A stretch of DNA of 64,000 nucleotides from Leisingera sp. SS27 (GCF_028368855.1 NZ_JAQNCY010000004.1:310001-374000), one strand, 5' to 3'. Shown: positions 50,506 to 59,971, numbered from the stretch's first letter. Notes: a model not told the origin generated them from the letters alone. Made by a program: numbers and translations.

Positions 50506-50809
50506 CGCGCCAGATTCGCGCCGCAATTCTGCCGCAATTGCGTAGCGGCACCCTGCTTGTGCACCTGATGATCAGGCACACAGCATCTGGTGGCAAGGCC
50601 GCCAACACCCTCAAATAGAACTGAAAGCCTGATGCAATCCCGCACCAGTGCGGCAGGGAAAGTGGCCATGCATCAGCCGCGACCTCTTGAGCGGAAAGCT
50701 GCCAGCCGGGCACAATGGGGCAAAAATGAGGCAGAGCGCCCCGGACCACTTCACGGGGGGCTTCAAATCCGGACGCAAGAGGCCAAACGCCCGCGCTGGT
50801 TTGAAGGGA
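50506..50809. other. Noncoding gap between leuD and the membrane-protein gene
   Basis: 304 bases without a credible gene. GAAGGGA before 50810 is the ribosome-binding site of the next gene; the promoter is not evident. Confidence 0.4.
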
Positions 50810-51655
50810 ATGAAAGACGTGTTTGCACGTATCACAGGCGCGGCGTTCCGCGGCATACTGGTGGCCATGCTGTTTGCGATGCCGACGCTGATTCTGCCGG
50901 CATCCGCCACCCAGTCGCCGGAAATCATCCTGTTTCTTGCTCTCTTGGGCTGCGCCCTTGCCTTCAGCGAGTACGCCTCCCACTTTCCAAGCTTCGTTGA
51001 GTTCCGCAATGCCCCGCCCATCAACCGCATGCGTTTTGCCGCAGCCGCCGCCACCGTCGGCGCGCTCAGCCTGCTGGCGGCGCACCCGGTGGCGCCAACA
51101 GGGCTGACCGCCCTGGTGCAGCAGCTGGGCAGCTGGCTTGGCGGCCACCTCGGCTTTGCCTATTCACCGGTGCAAATGACGGTTCTGATGATGCCGCCGC
51201 AGATACCGGAAGCGGTTGTGCTGATGGTGCGTGATGCTGCCGGGCTTGCCGCTGCTATTGCAGCTTCAGCCATCGCCATATTTGCGCTGGTCATCCGGGT
51301 CGGCCACTGGCCGGTGGGCAACGGCGCCTTCAATGTTTGGGTCAACCTGCCCCTGTTCGACCCCACAACCGGCGGAGACGTGGTGCAGCGCCTGCAGCGC
51401 GACGGCCGTGTCAATATTGCAGGCGGCGCGCTTTTGCCCTTTGCATTGCCCGCCGCAGTCAAACTTGCCTCCGGTCTTGTGGATCCGGGCATTCTGGCAT
51501 CTCCGCACATGCTGATCTGGGTGGTCAGCGCCTGGGCGCTGGTGCCTGCTTCAATGATCATGCGGGGTATGGCGATGCTGCGCATTGCCGGGCTGATTGC
51601 CCTGAAACGGCGCGCAGCCAGTCTCGGCGCGGACGAGACCCTGCAAACTGCATGA
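50810..51655 (+). CDS. Conserved membrane protein between leuD and leuB
   Basis: A 281-residue polytopic protein with about six hydrophobic segments (from GILVAMLFAMPTLILPAS to SAWALVPASMIMRGMAML). A conserved-looking loop NVWVNLPLFDPTTGGDVVQRLQRDGRVNI lies in the C-terminal half. ATG 50810 follows GAAGGGA; the in-frame extension upstream lacks hydrophobic character. Its stop overlaps the start of the next gene by ATGA. It has no recognised family. The location inside the leu locus is probably historical, although co-transcription with leuB is possible. Confidence 0.75.
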   Translation: MKDVFARITGAAFRGILVAMLFAMPTLILPASATQSPEIILFLALLGCALAFSEYASHFPSFVEFRNAPPINRMRFAAAAATVGALSLLAAHPVAPTGLTALVQQLGSWLGGHLGFAYSPVQMTVLMMPPQIPEAVVLMVRDAAGLAAAIAASAIAIFALVIRVGHWPVGNGAFNVWVNLPLFDPTTGGDVVQRLQRDGRVNIAGGALLPFALPAAVKLASGLVDPGILASPHMLIWVVSAWALVPASMIMRGMAMLRIAGLIALKRRAASLGADETLQTA

Positions 51656-52695
51656 AACAGCTGGCAGCGGGTCTCCTTTTGATCCTGGCCGCCGGAACCG
51701 GCTGGGCAGACACGCTGCGGATCGCCACTTTCAACACGGAACTGTCGCGCGGCGGGCCGGGCCTGCTGCTGCGCGATATCAGTCGTGGCAACGATCCGCA
51801 GGTTGATGCTGTGGTGGACGTGATCGCCGCCGCGCAGCCGGATGTTCTGGCTCTGCAAGGCATCGACTGGGACCACGAAGGCAAGGCGCTGGCAGCACTG
51901 GCCATGCGGCTGGCCGGCCAAGGGCTGGACTACCCCTACCGCATATCCCTGAAACCCAATTCCGGCCTGCCGCCGCCTGCCCCGCTGGACATGGACGGCA
52001 ATGGAAAGACCGGAGAGCCGCGAGACAACCAGGGCTATGGCCGGTTCCGCGGTCAGGGCGGCATTGCGCTGCTGTCGCGGCTGCCGGCGGATCATGAAAG
52101 CATCCGCGACTTCTCTTCCCTTCTTTGGCAGGACCTCCCGGGCGCCCTGCTGCCGCAACACCCGGATGGCAGACCCTTCCCCTCAGCCGAAGCGCAGGCT
52201 GTCCAGCGCCTGTCCGCAACAGCTCACTGGCTGGTGCCCCTGCTGCTGCCAGACGGCCGCCGCCTGAATATGATGACCTTCCACGCCACACCGCCGCTGT
52301 TTGACGGGCCGGAAGACCGCAATGGCAGACGCAACCACGATGAAATCCACCTGTGGCAAATGCTGCTGGACGGCGCTATCGGGCCTGCACCCGAACCTCC
52401 CTTTGTGATCGCCGGCGATGCCAACCTAGACCCGGAGCTCGGCGAAGGCCGCAAACAAGCCATACGCAACCTTTTGGCCGACCCGCGGCTTCAGGATGCA
52501 CGCCCGCAAAGTCCCCGGGGCGGCACAGCCACTGTGGAGTGGCAAAGCGCAGGACGCATGCGGGTGGACTATGTGCTGCCTTCCGCCGGCCTTACCGTGA
52601 CCGCAAGCGGCGTGGTGTGGCCGGACGGCCAGGATACTCCCGCAGCAACCGCCAGCCGCCACCGGCTGGTCTGGGTGGATTTGCTGCTGGACTGA
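51652..52695 (+). CDS. Secreted endonuclease/exonuclease/phosphatase-family protein
   Basis: A 347-residue protein with a signal peptide ([19 protein letters not shown]) and an EEP (DNase I-like) fold. Visible elements are the start [15 protein letters not shown], the metal-site region [26 protein letters not shown], and the terminal [12 protein letters not shown]. Note that the usual QE of the metal site reads QG here and SDH reads SRH, so activity may be altered. The start overlaps the previous stop (ATGA). It acts outside the cytoplasm; nuclease versus phosphatase is open. leuB follows 124 nt later. Confidence 0.82.
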   Translation: MKQLAAGLLLILAAGTGWADTLRIATFNTELSRGGPGLLLRDISRGNDPQVDAVVDVIAAAQPDVLALQGIDWDHEGKALAALAMRLAGQGLDYPYRISLKPNSGLPPPAPLDMDGNGKTGEPRDNQGYGRFRGQGGIALLSRLPADHESIRDFSSLLWQDLPGALLPQHPDGRPFPSAEAQAVQRLSATAHWLVPLLLPDGRRLNMMTFHATPPLFDGPEDRNGRRNHDEIHLWQMLLDGAIGPAPEPPFVIAGDANLDPELGEGRKQAIRNLLADPRLQDARPQSPRGGTATVEWQSAGRMRVDYVLPSAGLTVTASGVVWPDGQDTPAATASRHRLVWVDLLLD

Positions 52696-52819
52696 CCCGC
52701 CTTCCACAACTTCGTTGCGCAGGCAAATCCTCATCTTACCCCTTTATTTCCAAGGGCCGTTATTGACCCTGCCCCGCTGTCCCGCTACGCCCTTGCCAGC
52801 TGTTTTTTTGGAGGATCCC

Positions 52820-53923
52820 ATGCCCAACCCATCGATTCTGATTCTGCCCGGCGACGGCATCGGCCCCGAGGTCATGGCCGAGGTGCGCAAGATCATCTCC
52901 TGGTTCGGGGATAAGCGCGGCCTGGAGTTCGATGTGAGCGAGGATCTGGTGGGCGGTGCGGCCTATGACAAGCATGGCAAGCCGCTCGCGGATGAGACCA
53001 TGGCCAAGGCGCAGGAAGTCGACGCGGTTCTCCTGGGCGCAGTCGGCGGCCCGGCCTATGACGACCTGGATTTCTCGGTGAAACCCGAACGCGGCCTGCT
53101 GCGCCTGCGCAAGGAAATGGACCTTTACTCCAACCTGCGCCCGGCGCAGTGCTTTGACGCGCTGGCGGATTTCTCCTCGCTGAAGAAGGACATCGTCGCA
53201 GGCCTCGACATCATGATCGTGCGCGAACTGACCTCGGGCGTCTACTTCGGCGAGCCGCGCGGCATCTTCGAGGAAGGCAACGAACGCGTCGGCATCAACA
53301 CCCAGCGCTACACCGAGAGCGAGATCGAGCGTGCCGCCCGTTCCGCGTTTGAGCTGGCGATGCGCCGGGGCAAGAAGGTCTGCTCGATGGAGAAGGCCAA
53401 CGTGATGGAATCCGGCATCCTGTGGCGCGAGGTTGTGACCCGCGTGGCAGCTGATTACCCCGAGGTCGAGCTGTCCCACATGTACGCCGACAACGGCGCC
53501 ATGCAGCTGGTGCGTGCGCCCAAGCAGTTTGACGTCATCCTGACCGACAACCTGTTCGGCGATATCCTGTCCGACTGCGCCGCGATGCTGACCGGCTCGC
53601 TTGGCATGCTGCCCTCCGCTTCGCTCGGCGCGCCGATGGAAAACGGCCGGCCCAAAGCGCTGTATGAGCCCGTGCACGGCTCCGCCCCCGACATCGCAGG
53701 CCAGGGCAAGGCCAACCCGATCGCCTGTATCCTGAGCTTTGCCATGGCGCTGCGCTACAGCTTCGACCAGGGCGCCGAGGCCGACCGGCTGGAAGCCGCG
53801 GTCGAGAAGGTTCTGGCCGACGGTGTGCGCACCGCGGACCTTCTGGCAAGCGAAGGCGTAGAACCGGTTTCCACCAGCCAGATGGGCGACGCTGTTGTAG
53901 CGGCTCTGGATGCAAGCCTCTGA
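52820..53923 (+). CDS. leuB: 3-isopropylmalate dehydrogenase
   Basis: A 367-residue LeuB, the NAD-dependent oxidative decarboxylation of 3-isopropylmalate to 2-oxoisocaproate (4-methyl-2-oxopentanoate). Signature elements: [14 protein letters not shown] at the start, [34 protein letters not shown], and the C-terminal ligand loop [27 protein letters not shown] with [18 protein letters not shown]. The frame is open upstream, but ATG 52820 has a strong GGAGGATCCC site. It completes the pathway from leuCD but is separated from them by two unrelated genes. Confidence 0.97.
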   Translation: MPNPSILILPGDGIGPEVMAEVRKIISWFGDKRGLEFDVSEDLVGGAAYDKHGKPLADETMAKAQEVDAVLLGAVGGPAYDDLDFSVKPERGLLRLRKEMDLYSNLRPAQCFDALADFSSLKKDIVAGLDIMIVRELTSGVYFGEPRGIFEEGNERVGINTQRYTESEIERAARSAFELAMRRGKKVCSMEKANVMESGILWREVVTRVAADYPEVELSHMYADNGAMQLVRAPKQFDVILTDNLFGDILSDCAAMLTGSLGMLPSASLGAPMENGRPKALYEPVHGSAPDIAGQGKANPIACILSFAMALRYSFDQGAEADRLEAAVEKVLADGVRTADLLASEGVEPVSTSQMGDAVVAALDASL

Positions 53924-53951
53924 TTTCCGGATACTAATCTGAAATCAGCAC

Positions 53952-53985
53952 AAGCCCCGCCCGGCCGCCGGAGCGGGGCTTTTTC
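53952..53985 (+). terminator. Rho-independent terminator of leuB
   Basis: 7-bp stem GCCCCGC / GCGGGGC (53954-53960 and 53973-53979) followed by TTTTTT, 30 nt after the leuB stop. Confidence 0.9.
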
Positions 53986-54097
53986 GTGCTTGATAAGCCG
54001 CGGCCTGCTGGGCCGAAAAGATTTCCCGAAAACCGCATCTTTCTGAGGAATCGCCCTTGTCAAACCCCGCGCCCTGGGCTATTTCGCCCTCCACGGT

Positions 54098-54174
54098 CGG
54101 AGTGTAGCTCAGCCTGGTAGAGCACTGTCTTCGGGAGGCAGGGGTCGGAGGTTCGAATCCTCTCACTCCGACCA
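54098..54174 (+). tRNA. tRNA-Pro (anticodon CGG)
   Basis: A 77-nt tRNA with CCA encoded. The acceptor stem is CGGAGTG paired with CACTCCG, the T-arm loop GGTTCGAATCC is canonical, and the anticodon stem CTGTC/GGCAG encloses the loop TTCGGGA, giving anticodon CGG for proline codon CCG. The D-arm TAGCTCAGCCTGGTAGAGC is normal. Confidence 0.97.
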
Positions 54175-54181
54175 ATAAAAC

Positions 54182-54210
54182 AAGGCGCCCTAGGGCGCCT
54201 TTTTTGTTTT
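54182..54210 (+). terminator. Terminator after tRNA-Pro
   Basis: 9-bp stem AAGGCGCCC / GGGCGCCTT followed by TTTTTGTTTT, a few bases after the tRNA. Confidence 0.9.
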
Positions 54211-54298
54211 CCAACACTTCACCGCAACGTTTCAATCGCACTTTGGGAACCTCCAGCTCATACACGACTACCGAGAAGCTTGAGGACATCAGGCTTGC

Positions 54299-54532
54299 CG
54301 TTTGCCTGGCTAAGTCGTCACCTGCCAGCCGCTTCCTTCCGGCCTCCAGGAACTCATACGGCGAGGAATTGTACAAGCTCGTGGCAATCCCTTCGCGACG
54401 GCAGGGTCCGGCGATGCCCTCCTCTGCCCGCAAACCCTCCAGCACAATGCGGATCTTCCCCTCCGCCGAATGGTGCTTGCGCGTCTTGCAGCGAATGTCT
54501 TTGACAGGCCGCTCAGCCGCAGGCTGATCGCT
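54299..54532 (-). pseudogene. Remnant of an IS3-family transposase OrfA
   Basis: On the minus strand the frame DIRCKTRKHHSAEGKIRIVLEG, continuing LRAEEGIAGPCRREGIATSLY and EFLEAGRKRLAGDDLARQ, is a clear match to the N-terminal helix-turn-helix subunit of IS3-family transposases, with damaged positions (for example NSSP where the family has YxWSK). The later part of OrfA and all of OrfB are missing, and no terminal inverted repeats are seen. It lies just downstream of tRNA-Pro, a common insertion site. The regions 54211-54298 and 54533-54732 hold nothing recognisable. Confidence 0.75.
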
Positions 54533-54732
54533 GGTTCCAGCTTTCCGTCTTACCTTCGCGCATTGGCGGTTCTGATACGCCAGAAATCTTCTGTTATGCT
54601 AATCCATCGATCAGGCCAAAAGGCGCTGGTATCAGACACACTGTTGAAGTCGTGCAGATGGGCCCGCAACAATTGCCCCGAACACCCCGTTAGGACGCCA
54701 TCCCACGGGCCCCCGCAGGCCCTTTGCTGACG
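54533..54732. other. Noncoding region beyond the IS remnant
   Basis: No credible gene. It is probably flanking or decayed mobile DNA between the IS3 remnant and the basic hypothetical protein gene. Confidence 0.4.
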
Positions 54733-55356
54733 TTACGCCTCCTTCGGCACCGGAAGCTTGACGACGTCTTTCAGCAGGCGGATGGCTTCCTTCATTTCCA
54801 GCCGCAGGGTTTTCACCACTTTCTTCAGCAGTCCCTTCACCTTCTTCACACCACCCAGAATCGCCGTCAGTTCCTTGATCCAGCCGAAGATGATCTGCAG
54901 CACCGAAGCAAAGCGGTTCAGGATCATCAGTGCTGTGTCGAGCACGCCGATCTGCTCCCAGATCTCCTGCACCCAGCCCCAGACCTGGCGGAACATCTCA
55001 ACGTATTTGCGGATCACGGTTTTCAGGACTTTGACCAGGCGGGAGCGGTCGGTGTTTTTGCGGATGGTGTCGAGGATGCGCTGGCCTAGTTTGACCATGG
55101 TCTTCAGCAGCTGCTCTACCCGGTCCAGCAGATTGAGCACCGTCTGCCCGGCGGAGGTGACCTGCGAGACCGCCTTCTTGCCGGCGGTTTTGGCGATGGT
55201 CTTGGCCGATGTGAGCATCTTCTTCATGAACTTGCGCAGCGGCATCAGCAGCGAGCGGACGCGCTTCCAGACCTTCTTGAGGTAGAAGATCACCCGCGTA
55301 TGGAACTTTTCGATGCCTCTTTCGACGAATTCCACCGGGTCGTTGGACGGTGCCAT
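54733..55356 (-). CDS. Very basic amphipathic helical protein, function unknown
   Basis: A 207-residue protein strongly enriched in Lys, Arg, Val, Leu and Ile and almost wholly helical. Long amphipathic stretches run from VERGIEKFHTRVIFYLKKVWKRVRSLLMPLRKFMKKML through KTAGKKAVSQVTSAGQTVLNLLDRVEQLLKTMVKLGQRIL to LTAILGGVKKVKGLLKKVVKTLRLEMKEAIRLLKDVV. No signal peptide or standard membrane helix is present. It may bind membranes, lipid granules or nucleic acid. ATG 55356 is chosen over an upstream in-frame TTG. It stands alone between IS debris and slyX. Confidence 0.65.
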   Translation of the reverse strand: MAPSNDPVEFVERGIEKFHTRVIFYLKKVWKRVRSLLMPLRKFMKKMLTSAKTIAKTAGKKAVSQVTSAGQTVLNLLDRVEQLLKTMVKLGQRILDTIRKNTDRSRLVKVLKTVIRKYVEMFRQVWGWVQEIWEQIGVLDTALMILNRFASVLQIIFGWIKELTAILGGVKKVKGLLKKVVKTLRLEMKEAIRLLKDVVKLPVPKEA

Positions 55357-55454
55357 GGCCGTGTCCCCCAATCACGTGTCACTGAATACCTGAGTTACAG
55401 CCTGCGCGGGGCGGCCGTTTGGATCAAGGAAAACCGTGGCTTCCGGGCTGTGGA

Positions 55455-55649
55455 TCAGTAATGCGGCGGGCGTTCGTCGGCGAAGACCACGCCGCCGGTG
55501 CCTTCCTGTTCCCGGGTGGCTTCACGCTGCATCAGCATGGCGACGCGGCGGGTCAGAACGTCGATTTCCTGCTGCTGGCGGGCGATCACGTCGCTCATCT
55601 CCTCCACGCTGCGGATCAGATGGGCGATTTGCTCTTCCAAATGCTGCAT
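55455..55649 (-). CDS. slyX: SlyX family protein
   Basis: A 64-residue coiled-coil protein with the SlyX layout: an N-terminal leucine-zipper-like helix (QHLEEQIAHLIRSVEEMSDVIARQQQEIDVLTRRVAMLMQ) and the family C-terminal motif ERPPHY. SlyX is widespread, but its role is not established. It is separated by about 200 bp from the divergent hisS. The tiny size and the intact PPHY ending make the call firm. Confidence 0.85.
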   Translation of the reverse strand: MQHLEEQIAHLIRSVEEMSDVIARQQQEIDVLTRRVAMLMQREATREQEGTGGVVFADERPPHY

Positions 55650-55846
55650 GGTTCACACCTTTGATTGCCGATGCGCCTAGATAGGCGCTTTCGCGAGGCG
55701 CGTCCATCATCAAGCCGCGCGCATTCTCATAACGGGAATTACGGGAGAAAGGACGCAGGCGCTGGACCCTTCGCAGCCTTGCCGCGCGGGGCTGCTTCCG
55801 TTAGACCGCCACGCGAGTGAAACCGCTACCCGTGAGGAGGCCGCAG

Positions 55847-57334
55847 ATGGCCAAAGTGAAGAAACAGCCCCGTCCCAAGGCGCAAACGCCGAAGGGGTTC
55901 CGTGACTATTTCGGTGCGGAGGTGACCCAGCGCAGCGAGATGCTGCGGGCCATCGCGGGTGTGTATCATCATTACGGGTTTGAGGCGCTGGAGTCTTCGG
56001 CGGTGGAAACCGTTGAGGCGCTCGGCAAATTCCTTCCCGATGTGGACCGCCCGAACGAGGGCGTGTTTGCCTGGCAGGAGACGGAAGAGGACGGCAATGG
56101 TGACTGGATGGCGCTGCGCTATGACCTGACGGCGCCCTTGGCACGGGTCTATGCGCAGCACCGCAATGACCTGCCGACGCCCTACCGCCGTTACGCGATG
56201 GGACCGGTCTGGCGCAACGAGAAGCCGGGCCCGGGCCGCTTCCGCCAGTTCTACCAGTGCGATGCGGATACCGTGGGGACCGCCTCGTTGGCGGCGGATG
56301 CAGAGATCTGCGCGATGCTGTCCGACACGCTGGAGACCGTCGGCATTCCGCGCGGCGATTATCTGGTGCGGGTGAACAACCGCAAGGTTCTGAACGGGGT
56401 GCTGGAGGCCATGGGCCTTGGCGACGGCGACACCAAGCGCGACGACGTGCTGCGCACAATCGACAAGTTCGACAAAGTGGGCGAGGCCGGCGTGCGCGAG
56501 CTGCTGACCAAAGGCCGCCTGGATGCCTCCGGCGCCTTCATTGACGGGGTTGGCCTCAGCGGTGATCAGGCAGCGCCGGTGCTGGCCTTCCTGACCTCCA
56601 AAGCAGCGGATGCGGCAGGCACCATTGCCAACCTGCGCGCCGCAGTGGGTGACAGCAAGGTTGGCCAGGAGGGCATTGCCGAGTTGGAGCAGATTGGCGA
56701 GCTGCTGGCCGCGGGCGGCTACGGCAAGGACCGGATCGAGATCGACCCCTCCGTCGTGCGCGGGCTTGGTTATTACACCGGGCCAGTGTTCGAGGCAGAG
56801 CTGACCTTTGAGATTTTGGACGAGAAGGGCCGCAAGCGGCAGTTCGGTTCGGTTTCGGGCGGCGGTCGTTACGACGGGCTGGTCAAGCGCTTTACCGGCC
56901 AGGAAGTGCCTGCAGTGGGTGTCTCGGTCGGCGTGGACCGGTTGCTGGCGGCGCTGCACGCCAAGGGTCGGCTGAGCGCCGAGGCCACCGGGCCGGTGGT
57001 TGTGACCGTGATGGACCGGGACCGGATGGCGGATTACCAGGCTATGGTGGCGGAGCTGCGCAACGCAGGCATCCGGGCCGAGGTTTATCTGGGCAACCCC
57101 AAGAACTTCGGCAACCAGCTGAAGTATGCGGACAAGCGGAACTCTCCCGTGGCGGTGATCGAAGGCGGCGACGAGAAGGCGAACGGCGTGGTGCAGATCA
57201 AGGACCTGATCCTGGGTGCAAAGATCGCCGAAAGCGCCACGCTGGAGGAGTGGAAGGAACGCCCCAGCCAGTTCGAGGTGCCGCGCAGCGAGCTGGTCGC
57301 CAAGGTGCGTGAAATCCTGGATGGGCAGGTCTGA
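55847..57334 (+). CDS. hisS: Histidyl-tRNA synthetase
   Basis: A 495-residue class II aminoacyl-tRNA synthetase. Motif 2 is in [32 protein letters not shown], the histidine-specific loops are [15 protein letters not shown] and [13 protein letters not shown], and motif 3 is [15 protein letters not shown] short basic N-terminal extension ([12 protein letters not shown]) precedes [13 protein letters not shown] 55847 follows GGAGG. It heads the operon hisS-hisZ-hisG, an arrangement known in alphaproteobacteria in which the hisS-derived regulator HisZ lies next to its parent gene. Confidence 0.96.
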   Translation: MAKVKKQPRPKAQTPKGFRDYFGAEVTQRSEMLRAIAGVYHHYGFEALESSAVETVEALGKFLPDVDRPNEGVFAWQETEEDGNGDWMALRYDLTAPLARVYAQHRNDLPTPYRRYAMGPVWRNEKPGPGRFRQFYQCDADTVGTASLAADAEICAMLSDTLETVGIPRGDYLVRVNNRKVLNGVLEAMGLGDGDTKRDDVLRTIDKFDKVGEAGVRELLTKGRLDASGAFIDGVGLSGDQAAPVLAFLTSKAADAAGTIANLRAAVGDSKVGQEGIAELEQIGELLAAGGYGKDRIEIDPSVVRGLGYYTGPVFEAELTFEILDEKGRKRQFGSVSGGGRYDGLVKRFTGQEVPAVGVSVGVDRLLAALHAKGRLSAEATGPVVVTVMDRDRMADYQAMVAELRNAGIRAEVYLGNPKNFGNQLKYADKRNSPVAVIEGGDEKANGVVQIKDLILGAKIAESATLEEWKERPSQFEVPRSELVAKVREILDGQV

Positions 57335-57336
57335 TC

Positions 57337-58425
57337 ATGACGCTGCGTTCTGACATTCAGGCCCGCGCCGCCCAGCTGCGGGTCCGCTTTGAGGCCGCTG
57401 GCGGACAGGTGGTGGATACGCCATTGCTGCAGCCTGCCGGCACCTTGCTGGATCTTTACGGTGAAGACATCCGTGCCCGTGCCTATGTGACCACCGATGC
57501 CTTGCGCGGCGAGCAGATGCTGCGCCCGGACTTCACTGTGCCTGTGGTGGAGGCGCATATGCGCCATGGGGCGGAGCCTGCACGCTATACATACTCGGGC
57601 GAGGTGTTCCGGCGTCAGGAGTTGGATCCAGACCGGCCCAACGAGTATCTGCAGGTCGGCTATGAGGTGTTCGAGCGCGACGATGCGGCGGCGGCGGACG
57701 CGGAAGTGTTTTCGCTGTTCGCACTGCAGGTGCGCGGGCTGCCTTTGCGGGCCGCAACCGGCGATATCGGCATCCTGATGGCGGCGGTCGAGGGGTTGAA
57801 CACCACGGACAAGCGCAAAACGGCGCTGATGCGCCACATCTGGCGGCCGCGCCGGTTCCGCTCCTTGCTGGACCGGTTTGCCGGCCGCAGCCCTGTGCCG
57901 GAGAGCCGCAGGAAACTGCTGTCGACTGAGGGCGACCTGACCGGTTCCGCCGTGGAGATCGGCAAGCGCCGCGCGACAGAGGTGCAGGCGCGGGTGGAGG
58001 CGCTGCGTGCAGATGCCAAGGAGCCGCCGATCGCCGAAAACGAACTGCTGGCGCTGGAAGCACTGATGGCGGTGCGCGAGACGGTGCCCTTTGCCACCGA
58101 GCAGATGCGCGACATCGCGGTGGACCTGCCTCAGATCAATCCCGCGCTGGACCGGCTGGACGCGCGCACTGCGGCGATGAAGGCGCGCGGCGTGGATGTT
58201 GACAACCTCGATTTCGAAGCTTCCTACGGGCGCACCTCGATGGAGTATTACGACGGGTTTGTCTTTGGTTTCTATGCCGAGGCCCGGCCCGATCTGCCGC
58301 CTGTGGCCAGCGGCGGGCGCTATGATGCGCTGACCCGCCAGCTGGGTGACGGCGAGGAAATCCCGGCGGTGGGAGGCGTGTTGCGTCCCGACCTGATGCT
58401 GCAGCTTGAGGAGGCGCGCAAATGA
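57337..58425 (+). CDS. hisZ: ATP phosphoribosyltransferase regulatory subunit
   Basis: A 362-residue HisZ, a catalytically inactive histidyl-tRNA-synthetase paralogue that assembles with short-form HisG and gives histidine feedback control of the first step of histidine synthesis. Class II core elements remain (LLQPAGTLLDLYGEDIRARAYVTTDALRGEQMLRPDFTVPVV, ARYTYSGEVFRRQ, SGGRYDALTRQLGDGEEIPAVGGVLRPD) but the tRNA-charging residues are degenerate. It begins 2 nt after hisS and overlaps hisG by 4 bp. Confidence 0.93.
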   Translation: MTLRSDIQARAAQLRVRFEAAGGQVVDTPLLQPAGTLLDLYGEDIRARAYVTTDALRGEQMLRPDFTVPVVEAHMRHGAEPARYTYSGEVFRRQELDPDRPNEYLQVGYEVFERDDAAAADAEVFSLFALQVRGLPLRAATGDIGILMAAVEGLNTTDKRKTALMRHIWRPRRFRSLLDRFAGRSPVPESRRKLLSTEGDLTGSAVEIGKRRATEVQARVEALRADAKEPPIAENELLALEALMAVRETVPFATEQMRDIAVDLPQINPALDRLDARTAAMKARGVDVDNLDFEASYGRTSMEYYDGFVFGFYAEARPDLPPVASGGRYDALTRQLGDGEEIPAVGGVLRPDLMLQLEEARK

Positions 58426-59120
58426 CCCTGAAGCTGGGAGTGCCGTCCAAGGGGCGGCTGATGGAAAAGACCTTTGACTGGTTTGCCAAACGCGGCGTGA
58501 CGCTGTCGCGTACCGGGTCGGACAGGGAATATGCCGGCGCGGTCGAAGGCGTGTCGAATATGGAGCTGGTGCTGCTGTCGGCAGGCGAGATCCCGCGTGA
58601 ACTGGCGGCGGGGCGGATCCATCTGGGTGTCACCGGTACCGATCTGGTGCAGGAGAAGCTGCCGCGGTTCGAGCAGCAGGTGGAGGGTCTGGCGGAGATG
58701 GGTTTCGGCCATGCCGATCTGATCCTGGCGGTGCCGCAGTTCTGGATCGATGTGGACACGCTGGATGACCTCGACGCGGCCGCATCTGCATTCCGCACGG
58801 CGCATGGCCACCGGCTGCGGATTGCCACCAAATACCACCGGCTGGTGCGTGAGTTTCTGACCGATGCCGGAGTGTCGGATTACCAGCTGGTCGACAGCCA
58901 GGGTGCGACCGAGGGCACGGTGAAGAACGAGACCGCCGAGATGGTGGCCGACATCACATCCACCGGCGAGACGCTGCGGGCCAACCACCTGAAGCTCCTG
59001 AATGACGGGCTGGTGCTGAAATCGCAGGCAACCCTGTGGCGCAGCCGGGTGGCGAAGTACGGCGTGGATGAAAAGGCCGCGCTGAACACGCTGCTGGATC
59101 TTCTGGAACACCGCAGCTAA
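58422..59120 (+). CDS. hisG: ATP phosphoribosyltransferase, short form
   Basis: A 232-residue short-form HisG that joins ATP and PRPP in the first reaction of histidine synthesis. It lacks the C-terminal regulatory domain of the long form, consistent with the adjacent HisZ. Characteristic segments are LGVPSKGRLMEKTFDWF near the start, HLGVTGTDLVQEKLP, RIATKYHRLVREFL and the PRPP-binding region LVDSQGATEGTVKNETAEMVADITSTGETL. ATG 58422 overlaps the hisZ stop as ATGA. Confidence 0.96.
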   Translation: MTLKLGVPSKGRLMEKTFDWFAKRGVTLSRTGSDREYAGAVEGVSNMELVLLSAGEIPRELAAGRIHLGVTGTDLVQEKLPRFEQQVEGLAEMGFGHADLILAVPQFWIDVDTLDDLDAAASAFRTAHGHRLRIATKYHRLVREFLTDAGVSDYQLVDSQGATEGTVKNETAEMVADITSTGETLRANHLKLLNDGLVLKSQATLWRSRVAKYGVDEKAALNTLLDLLEHRS

Positions 59121-59345
59121 GCGATGACACCCGCGCGTCAGTGCGGGCCATGCCCAACGCCTTAAAGGCATCTATGGATGCTTGCAAAGGAGGCGGGAGG
59201 GCTTCTTCTTGGTTACGGATTATACCGCCTGCCGGTGCGCTCCCGCCCGGGGCTGGAAGCATCCGAGATACTTCCGCCCCGGTTGGGCCGTGCGCCGGGC
59301 TGACGCCCGGCGCTGGCGAGGCTGCCGCGGGGGGAGCGGACGGCC
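59121..59345. repeat. Intergenic region with dispersed repeat (family 2)
   Basis: The segment around 59281-59335 contains TTGGGCCGTGCGCC and a CGCCGGGC...GCCCGGCG inverted repeat and ends in a GGGGGGAGC-type motif like the other copies. No gene is present in the 225 bases. Confidence 0.45.
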
Positions 59346-59777
59346 TCAGATAACCCCGATTTCCGCCAGTGCCTGTGACAGTTCCAGTGGCAGCGGATCT
59401 TCCTGGCTTTTGCCTGCAGGCAGGTCAGCAGGAGAGTCTTCAGCTTTCAGGTAGCGCCAGCCCTGGAACGGGCGCTTCGGCGCCGTGTGGGTGCGGTGCA
59501 GTTCCGGGGCCAGTATGATGGCGCAACGCCGGATGCCGTCCTCGCCGATAACCTCATCCAGCCGCAGAACCCGCTGGCGGCACTGTATCAGCCCCTTGAT
59601 GACCCAGTAGATCGAGCCACCGTTCAAAATCTCGGCCTCGCGCTTGGGCCACATCCGAGTGACGTGGCGGGGAAGGCCCTCCGGCAGTTCCGCACGGCGC
59701 ATTTCCTGCCAGGCCATCAGGCTTTCGACGCTTTCGGTGCCGACCGAAAGCTTCACGAGATTCACGCGCTTATCCAC
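59346..59777 (-). CDS. DUF1489 family protein
   Basis: A 143-residue protein of the alphaproteobacterial DUF1489 family: VNLVKLSVGTESVESLMAWQ, HVTRMWPKREAEILNGGSIYWVIKGLIQCRQRVLRLDEV, RRCAIILAPELHRTHTAPKRPFQGWRYLKAED. The start is probably GTG; 59777 gives four extra residues, and GTG 59765 would give the family-like beginning VNLVKL. It is divergent from nrdJ and converges with hisG. Its function is unknown. Confidence 0.85.
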   Translation of the reverse strand: MDKRVNLVKLSVGTESVESLMAWQEMRRAELPEGLPRHVTRMWPKREAEILNGGSIYWVIKGLIQCRQRVLRLDEVIGEDGIRRCAIILAPELHRTHTAPKRPFQGWRYLKAEDSPADLPAGKSQEDPLPLELSQALAEIGVI

Positions 59778-59805
59778 AGGTTCCCCACAGAGTCGTCCAG
59801 AGCTT

Positions 59806-59852
59806 TGACAGTATATAGTAGTTTACGGATCCCTGACTTCAAGGTATTGTGT
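59806..59852. promoter_or_regulatory. Candidate pair of NrdR boxes upstream of nrdJ
   Basis: Two 16-bp sites resembling the NrdR consensus ACACWATATATWGTGT lie at 59806-59821 (about 10 of 16 matches) and 59837-59852 (about 11 of 16; its right half TATTGTGT is perfect). The centres are exactly 31 bp apart, the spacing usual for NrdR box pairs. Confidence 0.5.
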
Positions 59853-59971
59853 TTCTCCACGCATTTGCTGCAAGTAAGCCTTAACAAAAAATGGATTCGC
59901 CACGGTGCCCTGAAAAAGCAGCCGCAGCGGAGCCGTTTTTAGGAAGCCCAAACGAGCCGAAGGACCGACAC

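Noticed and set aside
47942-51148. A 1068-codon minus-strand open frame across leuCD
   Set aside because: It is antisense to clearly conserved leuC and leuD, has low-complexity composition, and results from high-GC codon bias.
53945-54298. C-terminal continuation of the IS3 frame through the tRNA
   Set aside because: The part reading GVRGFEPPTPASRRQ is the usual false translation of an antisense tRNA gene, so only the upstream part is kept as a remnant.
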